DNA of 33,865 nucleotides from NCBI GenBank assembly GCA_964585305.1, contig CAZPDM010000046.1, positions 1-33,865 on the forward strand, read 5' to 3'. The position numbers and the translations under genes were made by a program. The notes beneath the pieces are model-generated. The model made no database searches and had not been told where the DNA came from. It saw nothing but the letters and a program-made list of their open reading frames with translations. The stretch is from CAZPDM01 sp964585305 (GTDB lineage: Bacteria; Planctomycetota; Uabimicrobiia; Uabimicrobiales; JABWCH01). Shown one piece after another: positions 17,205 through 25,118 of this stretch; within the stretch, counting starts at the first letter, position 1, and the number at the start of each line of letters is the position of its first letter.

Positions 17205-18572
17205 ATGGAATGTTCCAGAATTTTAGTTATAGATGATGAACATAGCATTCGAGAACTTTTAAAGCTAATTTTGCGCAATGAAACATATCAAATCAGTGTT
17301 GCTGCAAATGCTAAAGAATCTCTTGAACTATGTCAAAAGCAACAGCCAGAAATTATTATACAAGATATGATGCTTCCAGATATGGATGGAATTGAACTTC
17401 TCAAGCAAATAAAACAAATGCTTCCATCAGCTATTATTATTGTGATTACAGCAGCATTAGGCTGGCAAATTGCTGTTGAAGCAATGCGGCTTGGAGCATT
17501 TGATTACATTCGCAAACCTTTTGATAATGATCATATTAAGGCTGTTATTTCCCGCGCTATCAAATACAAAGCACTTCGCGGAAGTATGACAGAAAATATA
17601 CATCCTAGTAGCCTTCAAAACATCATTGGAAGCACACCATCTGTCCAAAAAATACAAGATATTATAAGACGTGCAGCTCCTACAGATTCCACAATCTTAA
17701 TACATGGAGAAAGTGGAACGGGAAAAGAATTGGTCGCTCGAGGAATCCATCTAAATTCTTTACGACGTGAATTTGTTTTTATTCCAGTAAATTGTGGAGC
17801 ACTTTCTGAAACCTTGATGGAAAGCGAGTTATTTGGGCACACTAAAGGAGCGTTTACAGGAGCTATCACTGATAAAAAAGGCTTATTTGAAGTTGCTAAT
17901 CATGGCACACTTTTTTTTGATGAAATTGGAGAAATGTCATTATCTACTCAAGTAAAGTTATTACGTGTTCTTGAATATTGCGAATTTATTCCTGTAGGAG
18001 CAACATCAGGTAAAGAAGTTGATGTACGTTTTATTACTGCTACAAATAGAAATTTAGAAAAACAAATCGATAAAGGGGAATTTCGAGAAGATTTATACTA
18101 TCGCTTGAATGTCATTCCGATTTATTTACCTCCACTTCGTGAAAGGAAAGAAGATATTCCTTTATTAGCAGGACATTTTTTGGCTATTTATTCTAATAGA
18201 ATGCGCAAATATGTTACCCAATTCGCTGATGATGCAATGTTACTATTGCTTGCGTATCATTGGCCTGGTAATATTCGAGAATTAAGCAACCTGATTCAAC
18301 GCGCTGTGGTTATGTGTGAATCAAATATTATTCTTAAGAAAGATTTGGAACATCATATTTCGATTGATAAAAACAAAAAAGATGATGTAGATGAAACTCT
18401 ATTAGAGCAAGGCATAGATATAGAAAAACACTTAGAAGAGATTGAGAAAAAATATATAAAAAGAGCTTTACAGAAAACAAACGGAAACCTGACAAATGCC
18501 GCTGCTATTTTAAAAATGACCCTTCGCTCGATACGCTATAAAGTAAAGAAATATAATCTAAATACCTTCTGA
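17205..18572 (+). CDS. Sigma-54 dependent response regulator, NtrC family
   Basis: The 455-residue protein has the three NtrC domains in order. The receiver (1-120) carries the acidic pair D10-D11, phospho-acceptor D54 and the Lys in RKPF. The AAA+ domain (about 142-375) has Walker A GESGTGKE, the sigma-54 contact loop GAFTGA (about 215-220), Walker B GTLFFDEIGEM and the FREDLYYRLNVIP stretch. The C-terminal Fis-type helix-turn-helix is GNLTNAAAILKMTLRSIRYK. It would be phosphorylated by the kinase encoded just upstream and would activate RpoN promoters. Target genes are not evident; no clear sigma-54 promoter lies next to it. A terminator follows. Confidence 0.95.
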   Translation: MECSRILVIDDEHSIRELLKLILRNETYQISVAANAKESLELCQKQQPEIIIQDMMLPDMDGIELLKQIKQMLPSAIIIVITAALGWQIAVEAMRLGAFDYIRKPFDNDHIKAVISRAIKYKALRGSMTENIHPSSLQNIIGSTPSVQKIQDIIRRAAPTDSTILIHGESGTGKELVARGIHLNSLRREFVFIPVNCGALSETLMESELFGHTKGAFTGAITDKKGLFEVANHGTLFFDEIGEMSLSTQVKLLRVLEYCEFIPVGATSGKEVDVRFITATNRNLEKQIDKGEFREDLYYRLNVIPIYLPPLRERKEDIPLLAGHFLAIYSNRMRKYVTQFADDAMLLLLAYHWPGNIRELSNLIQRAVVMCESNIILKKDLEHHISIDKNKKDDVDETLLEQGIDIEKHLEEIEKKYIKRALQKTNGNLTNAAAILKMTLRSIRYKVKKYNLNTF

Positions 18573-18578
18573 CATATT

Positions 18579-18609
18579 CTCCAGGTCTGAACAAGTCCTG
18601 GAGTTTTTT
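18579..18609 (+). terminator. Intrinsic terminator after the NtrC-type gene
   Basis: CTCCAGG (18579-18585) pairs with CCTGGAG (18597-18603) around an 11-base loop and is followed by six T. It isolates the first two-component pair from the next activator gene. Confidence 0.85.
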
Positions 18610-18741
18610 GGTTTTCTCACAAATTTCTTTATAAAAAAACTTTGATAAATATTTTGCAAATTTCGTCACAAAGATTCTAATAGATATAAGCTATCTATTA
18701 TCTATTCGTTTGGCTAACATTTATCAACAAAAAGGATAAAT

Positions 18742-19963
18742 ATGGATAACTTACATAACAAAATAAAGTTAAGTATTCTCATTGTAGATGATGAAATAAA
18801 TATTCGTAAGACATTATCATATTGTCTGAACTCAGAGGGGCATACTACGGCTGCAGTAAGTAATATCAAAGATGCTGTTGATGAGATTAAGAGACATTAC
18901 TTTGATATGGTTTTTGTAGATTTGAGATTGAGAGGGGAAGATGGATTGGATTTGATTCCTATTATTGTGAGCGAAGCATCTTGGATCAAGGTGGTGGTTA
19001 TTACCGCTTATGGTACAATTGAAACAGCGGTAGAAGCTATGCGAAGGGGAGCTGCCGATTATATAGCCAAACCATTTAGTTCGGAGCAAGTTAGATTGCT
19101 TGTAGAAAAGATTTCTGAGTTACGAAAGATCGAGCAAGAACTTGCCTTTCTAAAAGAAGATATTAGCCGAATCAATCCGGAGCCTGAATTTCAAAGTAAA
19201 AACGTTAGTATGCAAAAAGTGATTGAAATGGCTCATAAATCCGCAGCATCTGAAGCTATTATTTTACTTCGAGGGGAAAGTGGTACAGGAAAAACTGTTT
19301 TGGCACGAGAGATCCATCGTTGGAGTTTACGAGCAAACAAATCTATGACTATAATTTCTTGCCCTACTATCCCATCGGAACTTTTAGAAAGTGAACTTTT
19401 TGGCCATATCAAGGGATCTTTTNNNNNNNNNNNNNNNNNNNNNNNNNNNNNNNNNNNNNNNNNNNNNNNNNNNNNNNNNNNNNNNNNNNNNNNNNNNNNN
19501 NNNNNNNNNNNNNNNNNNNNNNGATCTTTTTTATCGCATTAATGTGATTAGCCTTACTCTACCATCTTTGCGGGAACGCCCAGAAGATATTATTCCTTTA
19601 GCATTGAATTTTCTTTCTTTTTTTTGTCGGACAAATCACAAAATATTTCATGGTTTTACAGAGGAAGCTACAATAGCATTACAGAGATACCGATGGCCAG
19701 GAAATATTAGAGAACTTCGAAATGCAATCGAACGATCTGTGATTTTTGGAAGTAGAGATTTTATAGGAATAAAAGATTTACCAGAAACATTATTGTTGTC
19801 TTGCAATAATCCTGCTATTGGAGATAAAGTATCTCTAGCTACCATTGAAGAACTTCACATTCGACGTATTATTGCTACTACATCTTCTCTTCAGGAAGCA
19901 GCAGATATTCTTGGGATTGACCAGGCAACACTTTGGCGTCGAAGAAAGAACTATAATATCTAA
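18742..19963 (+). CDS. Second sigma-54 dependent response regulator (interrupted by assembly gap)
   Basis: The receiver domain has D16-D17, phospho-acceptor D60 and the Lys in IAKPF. The AAA+ domain starts with Walker A GESGTGKT and reaches SELFGHIKGSF, then breaks at a run of 100 N (19423-19522). It resumes as DLFYRINVI, with WPGNIRELRNAIE and a Fis-like helix-turn-helix (SLQEAADILGIDQATLW) near the C-terminus. Both halves belong to one gene. By alignment with the paralogue at 17205 the missing part is about 78 residues (234 bases), including the TGA of the sigma-54 contact loop and Walker B. The visible start of that loop is GSF where GAF is usual. AAAGGA precedes the ATG. It lies directly upstream of a sigma-54 promoter and the potassium operon, so it is the likely activator of that operon. 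Confidence 0.92.
19423..19522. other. Assembly gap (100 N) inside the activator gene
   Basis: The filler is exactly 100 N. The missing stretch should be about 234 bases judged from the paralogue in this window, so both the apparent frame change and the apparent length are artefacts. Confidence 0.97.
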
Positions 19964-20057
19964 ATGTTCTCTCCTTTTTCTCTTTGCATTTTGCAATGTC
20001 TATTTTTTCTTTCTTTTCAATTTTCAAGGTACAATCAAAGGCCGCAACAAATATTTT

Positions 20058-20085
20058 CCTACCTTTATTTTCCTACCTTAGGTAG
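20058..20085 (+). promoter_or_regulatory. Possible activator-binding site upstream of sigma-54 promoter
   Basis: CCTACCTT occurs twice (20058-20065 and 20072-20079), and the second copy is part of the 13-base palindrome CTACCTTAGGTAG (20073-20085). It lies about 60-90 bases upstream of the -24/-12 element, a plausible distance for an enhancer-type site of the adjacent activator. The remainder of 19964-20140 shows no gene that I can support. Confidence 0.4.
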
Positions 20086-20140
20086 AGTACGCCTCGATTT
20101 TGTTTGCAAAAAAATTGTAGATATAACAACGATTTTCTTG

Positions 20141-20156
20141 TGGCATAGTAGTTGCT
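20141..20156 (+). promoter_or_regulatory. Sigma-54 (RpoN) -24/-12 promoter of the potassium operon
   Basis: TGGCAT-AGTAG-TTGCT matches the RpoN consensus TGGCAC-N5-TTGCW with one mismatch and has the diagnostic GG-N10-GC spacing. Transcription would start about 20168, some 50 bases before the kinase ATG at 20218. An RpoN activator gene ends 177 bases upstream. Confidence 0.78.
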
Positions 20157-20217
20157 TATAGAAATGCTATCAATTCTATCTATTCACCAATTTGTTTATA
20201 TAATAATGGAGGCTTTT

Positions 20218-22047
20218 ATGACGATAAAAGCAAAGATATTCTTTGGATATGGCTTAGCATTTACCATTATGGGATTGGTAGTAGCTTGGGCAATAATTAA
20301 CATCCTATTATTGGGAAAAGCAAGCAATGCAATTTTACAGGAAAATTACCGAAGCATTCTTGCTGCAGAAAATATGGTGAATGCATTAGAATTGCAAAAT
20401 AGTGCTATTTTGCTAATCTTTTTAGAAGATAAAAATAAAGGGAGTAGTCAATTTAGAGAGAACGAAGTAGAGTTTTTGCAATGGTTTGTTCGTGCAAAAG
20501 ATAATATCACGATTGTAGGGGAATCTGAGTTAATTGAATCTATAGAAAATGATTATTTGGAATATAGAAAGCAATTTTCGAAACTCATGGAACTTGGAAA
20601 AGATGATAGTCTATCTTATGTTAAAACAAAATATCTGGAGTCTATTTTTCCCATTTTTTCTAAACTACGAAATACATGTAATGAATTGCAATATTTGAAT
20701 GAAAAAGCAATGCGGTTAGCTAGTGAAAATGCTTCTTATGTGGCAAAACGCGCTACCTGGTCTACTCTACTTATTGCTACCATATCTCTATTTATCGTAT
20801 TTGCATTAAGTTTTATTCTTGTCGAACGAATTGTTCATCCGATTGAGTGTTTTATCAAGGCATCTCGTGAGATTGCCGCTGGCGAATACTCGATACTCAT
20901 TCCAGTGGAAAGTAATGATGAACTTGGAAAATTGGCAAAAGAATTTAATCAAATGGCAATACAGCTCAATCACTATCATAAAATGAACATTGAAAAAATT
21001 ATTTCGGAAAAAAAAACAAGCGAGGCAATACTTTCTAGTATTGACGATGGTTTGATAGTTCTTGATACAAATCTTCAGGTGATGAGTATTAACCCTGCAG
21101 CGCGTCGAATATTGCGATTGGAATTTCAAGAAACTTCGAAAATGTGTTGTGCAGACATTTTACCTGCTCCAAATATATGTGCTCTTATAAAACAAACTAT
21201 TGAAACCGGTTCCCTTCCTAAAACAAAAGAAGAGGAACGAATCATCTCTTTTAACAATGATGACAAGCATCAACATTACTTATTTTCAATTACAACAATC
21301 CAGGGGAAACAAAATCTTTTCGGAATAGTACTTTCGCTTAGAGATGTAACCCGGCTCAAAGAAGTAGAACGTCTCAAGAGCGAATTTGTTATGGCAGCAT
21401 CACATGAATTGAGAACCCCTTTAACAAGCATAGGTATGAGTATAGATTTGTTATTGGAACACGCCATTGGCAGACTATTTGCAAAAGACCAAGAATTGCT
21501 GCAAGTTGCTCATGAGGAAGTACAACGACTGAAAATTTTGGTAAATGATTTATTAGAGTTAGCTAAGATGGAAGCTGGGCAAATTGAATTAGAGTTTAGC
21601 GAAGTCGATGTAAAATCTCTTGTGGAGCATATCCAGTCTATCTTTAAAAATCAGATAGAAATGAAATCTATAATATTTACTACCCAACTACCGGAAAATT
21701 TACCTCCAATCTGGGCTGATGCCAACAAACTTGCTTGGGTATTGAGTAATCTTATATCAAATGCTCTTCGCTATGTAAAACAAGGAGGAAACATTACGAT
21801 TGCAGCTCAAAAAGCAGGTACGCATGTTCATATTTCTGTTAATGATAATGGCCCTGGTATTCCTCTGGAATATCAAAGTAAAATTTTTCAGAAATTCATT
21901 CAAATAAAAGGAAAAGAATCTGGGGGAACAGGACTTGGCCTAGCTATTTGCAAAGAGATTATTCGAGCACATAGTGGTGCGATTTGGGTAGATTCTGAAT
22001 TTGGGAAGGGAAGTGTTTTTACTTTTACTGTCCCAATCGCCAGATAG
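20218..22047 (+). CDS. Membrane sensor histidine kinase (4-helix sensor, HAMP, PAS)
   Basis: The 609-residue kinase starts at the ATG at 20218, five bases after a strong GGAGG; a TTG at 20152 would overlap the promoter. A membrane helix near 10-32 is followed by a helical external domain (about 33-180) like the four-helix bundle of chemoreceptors, a second membrane helix (about 180-205), a HAMP linker (HPIECFIKASREIAAGEY), a PAS domain starting AILSSIDDGLIVLD, the phospho-accepting His396 in AASHELRTPL, and an ATPase domain with NLISNALRY, VNDNGPGI and GGTGLGLAI. It is the first gene of the operon, 11 bases before the receiver-only regulator. Phosphate may go to that regulator, to the upstream activator, or to both. 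The signal is unknown; potassium, turgor or ionic strength would fit the neighbours. Confidence 0.93.
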   Translation: MTIKAKIFFGYGLAFTIMGLVVAWAIINILLLGKASNAILQENYRSILAAENMVNALELQNSAILLIFLEDKNKGSSQFRENEVEFLQWFVRAKDNITIVGESELIESIENDYLEYRKQFSKLMELGKDDSLSYVKTKYLESIFPIFSKLRNTCNELQYLNEKAMRLASENASYVAKRATWSTLLIATISLFIVFALSFILVERIVHPIECFIKASREIAAGEYSILIPVESNDELGKLAKEFNQMAIQLNHYHKMNIEKIISEKKTSEAILSSIDDGLIVLDTNLQVMSINPAARRILRLEFQETSKMCCADILPAPNICALIKQTIETGSLPKTKEEERIISFNNDDKHQHYLFSITTIQGKQNLFGIVLSLRDVTRLKEVERLKSEFVMAASHELRTPLTSIGMSIDLLLEHAIGRLFAKDQELLQVAHEEVQRLKILVNDLLELAKMEAGQIELEFSEVDVKSLVEHIQSIFKNQIEMKSIIFTTQLPENLPPIWADANKLAWVLSNLISNALRYVKQGGNITIAAQKAGTHVHISVNDNGPGIPLEYQSKIFQKFIQIKGKESGGTGLGLAICKEIIRAHSGAIWVDSEFGKGSVFTFTVPIAR

Positions 22048-22058
22048 GAGAAAAAATT

Positions 22059-22445
22059 ATGGAAAAGAAAGCTATTCTTATTGCTGATGATGAAAAGAAT
22101 ATCAGGCTGATGGTTTCGCAAGCTCTTGAATCATTGGATGCGTTAATAGAGACGGCGGTAAACGGCGAAGATGCATTGGAAAAGTTAAAAAAAAATAATT
22201 TTGCCATTGTTATTTTGGATTTAAAGATGGTTGGTCTTGATGGAATGGAAGTTTTGTGGAGGATTAGGGAAGAGTTTCCCAATATCTCCATTATCATCAT
22301 AACTGCCTATGGAAATATTGATATAGCTGTTGAAGCCATGAAGTTGGGAGCTTTAGACTTCATTCAGAAACCATTTACTCTCAGTAAAATTCGCGAAATT
22401 GTGAAACATATATTAGATAGAGAAATGGATACTAAGATTGTGTGA
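22059..22445 (+). CDS. Receiver-only response regulator
   Basis: The 128 residues are a single complete receiver domain with no output domain: acidic pair D10-D11, phospho-acceptor D54 in VILDLKM, switch Thr in IIITAYG and Lys in IQKPF. The sequence is of the NtrC-receiver type (AVEAMKLGALDFIQKPF). AGGAG lies just before the ATG, 11 bases after the kinase stop. A stand-alone receiver in a potassium transport operon may act as a phosphate shuttle or sink, or bind the channel regulators directly; nothing in the sequence decides between these. Confidence 0.95.
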   Translation: MEKKAILIADDEKNIRLMVSQALESLDALIETAVNGEDALEKLKKNNFAIVILDLKMVGLDGMEVLWRIREEFPNISIIIITAYGNIDIAVEAMKLGALDFIQKPFTLSKIREIVKHILDREMDTKIV

Positions 22446-22476
22446 CAAGAAAAATATACAAAAGAGAGTATCATAT

Positions 22477-22917
22477 ATGAAAAATATCAGAAATATTGTA
22501 ATAGTTGGCTGTGGAAGATTGGGATCGTTATTGGCTAATAGGCTAAGCCAGGGCGGAAATTCTGTAATCGTCGTTGATCGTGATGGGGCTAGTTTTGCCA
22601 GGTTATCAACGGATTTTAGTGGATTTAAAGTGGAAGGAGATGCTACTCAATTGTCCGTATTAGAACTTTCTAGGTTAAAAGAAAGTGATTTGCTTATTAC
22701 CACTACACATGAGGATAATATCAATATAATGGTAGCCTTGATAGCTAAGAAAGTACTTAACGTTCCTATCGTACTTGCTAAGGTTTTAGAACCAAAATTT
22801 GGGCAAATTTATGCACAACTTGGTATTAAGACTATCTGCCCAACATCCATAGCTGCAGAGGTATTTTTGCAAACAATTATGGAAAATAGTTCTGTTAGTG
22901 GAGAGCAAAAAACATGA
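22477..22917 (+). CDS. TrkA/KtrA-type RCK_N domain protein (N-domain only)
   Basis: This 146-residue protein is a single Rossmann-type RCK_N domain, the nucleotide-binding regulatory part of Trk/Ktr potassium channels at the inner membrane face. It has the full GCGRLG motif at the first loop, the acidic residue at the end of strand 2 (VVDRD) and the VEGDAT element. The RCK_C domain is absent. I start it at the ATG at 22477, with GAGAG about nine bases upstream; an alternative TTG at 22438 would overlap the previous gene and add 13 residues. Its stop overlaps the next start by ATGA, so the two RCK proteins are translationally coupled and probably made in equal amounts. Confidence 0.9.
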   Translation: MKNIRNIVIVGCGRLGSLLANRLSQGGNSVIVVDRDGASFARLSTDFSGFKVEGDATQLSVLELSRLKESDLLITTTHEDNINIMVALIAKKVLNVPIVLAKVLEPKFGQIYAQLGIKTICPTSIAAEVFLQTIMENSSVSGEQKT

Positions 22918-23573
22918 AAATCATTATTGTTGGTGGTGGCAATACAATTTATTTTCTTTGTCGTATTTTTGTGGCAAAGGGACATAATGTAGTTCTTATC
23001 AATCGTAATTATAGCGAATGTATAGAATTTGCTAGAAAACTTAAAGCCACTATAATCTATGGTGATGGTAGTGATATAAAAATTCTTCAAGAAGCTGGAG
23101 CTATGGGAGTGGATGCTGTATTGGCTGTTACGCCCAATGATCAAGATAATCTTGTGATTTGCCAATTGGCATCGCTTCAATATCAAGTGCCTAGAACTGT
23201 TGCATTGGCAAACGATCCTGACAACGCAGAGATTTTTCAAAAGTTAGGAGTGTCCGCATTCTCTATAACACAGATTATTGGAAAACTCATTGAAGAAAGG
23301 ACATCTCTGGAACAGATTACCAATTTGTTGCCGATAGCCGAAGGGCGTGTGATGGTTACTGAAATCACTCTTAATGAGAACTCCCCGGTGGTTGGAAAGT
23401 TGTTGAAAAATATCATGATGCCACAAAATGCACTGGTGGCAGTAGTAATTCGAAATAATCATCCGATCATCCCTCGAGGAGAAAGTCAACTGTTATCAGA
23501 TGATAGGGTTATCTTGATTACTCTTCCTGAAAATCATGGAACTATATTGAGGCTATTCACAGGAGAGAATTAA
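22914..23573 (+). CDS. TrkA/KtrA-type RCK_N plus RCK_C protein
   Basis: The 219 residues hold an RCK_N domain (1-135) and an RCK_C domain (about 140-215, VMVTEITLNENSPVVGKLL to RVILITL). In the N-domain the dinucleotide loop is VGGGNTI, with Ile where the third glycine of GxGxxG should be, and the acidic residue at the end of strand 2 is Asn (VVLINRN), while the GDGSD element is kept. It therefore looks like the partner with an altered nucleotide site. The start ATG overlaps the previous stop codon. Together the two genes supply roughly what a two-domain TrkA or a KtrA ring would contain, for gating the TrkH-like channel encoded ten bases downstream. Confidence 0.92.
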   Translation: MKIIIVGGGNTIYFLCRIFVAKGHNVVLINRNYSECIEFARKLKATIIYGDGSDIKILQEAGAMGVDAVLAVTPNDQDNLVICQLASLQYQVPRTVALANDPDNAEIFQKLGVSAFSITQIIGKLIEERTSLEQITNLLPIAEGRVMVTEITLNENSPVVGKLLKNIMMPQNALVAVVIRNNHPIIPRGESQLLSDDRVILITLPENHGTILRLFTGEN

Positions 23574-23583
23574 GGAGCTAATC

Positions 23584-25068
23584 TTGAGAGAAAAAAACTA
23601 CATAAAGCAACAATATCAGACGGTTTTATATTATATAGGTATTATTCTTTTGCTTTCTACGATTTTAATGTTTTTTCCACTTTTGGTTTTATTCTCCTAT
23701 CCACAGGAAATAGAAAATATTTATGGTTTTATAATGGCTGCAACTTTACAAGGATTTTTTGGTTGGATTCTATACCGACTTTTTAATCCTATAAATTCAT
23801 CCCTGCTCACTGCTCAGGAAGGTGGAGTCATTATTCTTATAAGCTGGTGTTTGGTTATGCTGTTCTCAGCTTTGCCCTTTATTTTTATACAAGGCTTGAG
23901 TTTTTCAAGAGCTTTATTTGAATCGGTTAGTGGGTGGACAACTACAGGACTTTCCATGATAGATGTTAGTTTGGCCAGTAAAATGATTTTATTGTGGCGA
24001 AGTATCATACAGTTAGCAGGTGGGGCAGGGTTAGCTATCATTATGATATCCGCCATTGTGGAGCAAGTAGGAGTAGGAATATCTACAGCCGAGGGACATA
24101 ATGATCAGCTTGTACCACAAGTACGACAATCAGCAAGATTGGTACTAACTATTTATATTTGCTATGCTTTTGTAGGAATACTCGCCTATTTCTTGGCGGG
24201 AATGTCTTTCTTTGATTCAATCAATCATTCATTTGCAGCAATTTCCACAGGAGGATTTTCTACACGTGTGGAAAGTATTGGGTACTGGGATTCGGTTGCA
24301 ATAGAATCTATAACTATAGCACTTATGCTCCTTGGTAATTTGAGTTTTGTAACTGCCTGGCTTTTATGGCGAGGGAAAATACGACTTGTCTTACGAAATA
24401 TTGAAGTCCGTCTTTGTTTGATAGTAATACCTCTTGCAACAGCTATTTTGTTTATTTTCGTTTGTTATGAACTTTATTCCAATGTTGGCAAATCGCTACG
24501 TGTAAGTTTATTTGAAACGATTTCCGCGCTTACAACCACAGGTTTTTCAACTGTGAGCTATACAAATTGGAACTCTCTTGGCATATTTTTATTGATTTTG
24601 CTGATGTTAATAGGCGGAGGTACGTGCTCTACATCTGGAGCTATTAAACAATTCCGGATTTATTTACTTTTGAATTCGATATTATGGGAATTCAAACGAG
24701 CATTATTGCCTCGAACTGCTGTAATTGAACATTCTATTTGGGAAGGAGAGCAACAAGTTTTTATTGACAATGATCGCATTCGGCAAATATATTTTTTTGT
24801 GTTCATATATCTTATAACTTATGCTATAGGAACTTTGATTTTGTGCGCTAGTGGATACTCCCTTCAAGATTCACTATTTGAGTTTGCTTCGGCTCTTGGG
24901 ACTGTTGGATTATCAATAGGTGTTACATCTGCATCAATGCCTGACTTAGCACTTTGGGCAGAGACAGTGGCCATGTTTTTGGGACGTTTAGAGTTTATGG
25001 TTATAATCGTCAGTATCTTTAAATTGGGACAAGATAGTTCTTGTTTATTGTTTAATAAAAATTTCTAA
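23584..25068 (+). CDS. TrkH/KtrB family potassium uptake channel subunit
   Basis: The 494-residue membrane protein forms the K+-conducting pore of Trk/Ktr uptake systems. Four pore-loop signatures, one per M1-P-M2 repeat, are visible: VSGWTTTGLSM, FAAISTGGFST, ISALTTTGFST and ASALGTVGLSI, each with the selectivity-filter glycine. About ten or more hydrophobic segments are present, as expected. The start is a TTG with AAGGAG about seven bases upstream, ten bases after the RCK gene. As the last gene in the operon it is followed by a strong bidirectional terminator. The family call is secure; whether Na+ or H+ couples transport cannot be read here. Confidence 0.95.
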   Translation: MREKNYIKQQYQTVLYYIGIILLLSTILMFFPLLVLFSYPQEIENIYGFIMAATLQGFFGWILYRLFNPINSSLLTAQEGGVIILISWCLVMLFSALPFIFIQGLSFSRALFESVSGWTTTGLSMIDVSLASKMILLWRSIIQLAGGAGLAIIMISAIVEQVGVGISTAEGHNDQLVPQVRQSARLVLTIYICYAFVGILAYFLAGMSFFDSINHSFAAISTGGFSTRVESIGYWDSVAIESITIALMLLGNLSFVTAWLLWRGKIRLVLRNIEVRLCLIVIPLATAILFIFVCYELYSNVGKSLRVSLFETISALTTTGFSTVSYTNWNSLGIFLLILLMLIGGGTCSTSGAIKQFRIYLLLNSILWEFKRALLPRTAVIEHSIWEGEQQVFIDNDRIRQIYFFVFIYLITYAIGTLILCASGYSLQDSLFEFASALGTVGLSIGVTSASMPDLALWAETVAMFLGRLEFMVIIVSIFKLGQDSSCLLFNKNF

Positions 25069-25072
25069 ATCA

Positions 25073-25108
25073 AAAAAACTTCTTTGTATTGCAACAAAGA
25101 AGTTTTTT
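25073..25108. terminator. Bidirectional intrinsic terminator
   Basis: A perfect 15-bp inverted repeat (25073-25087 with 25094-25108), AAAAAACTTCTTTGT and its complement, has a six-base loop. The A-run and T-run on either side allow termination of both the plus-strand potassium operon and the minus-strand SDR gene that converges here. Confidence 0.93.
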
Positions 25109-25118
25109 ATATTACTTT

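Noticed and set aside
18710..18725. Possible sigma-54 site TTGGCTAACATTTATC before the second activator gene
   Set aside because: The -12 part reads TTATC, lacking the essential GC at the right spacing.
19964..20161. Two small plus-strand frames between the activator and kinase genes
   Set aside because: They overlap the promoter region, have no ribosome site and show no protein-like composition.
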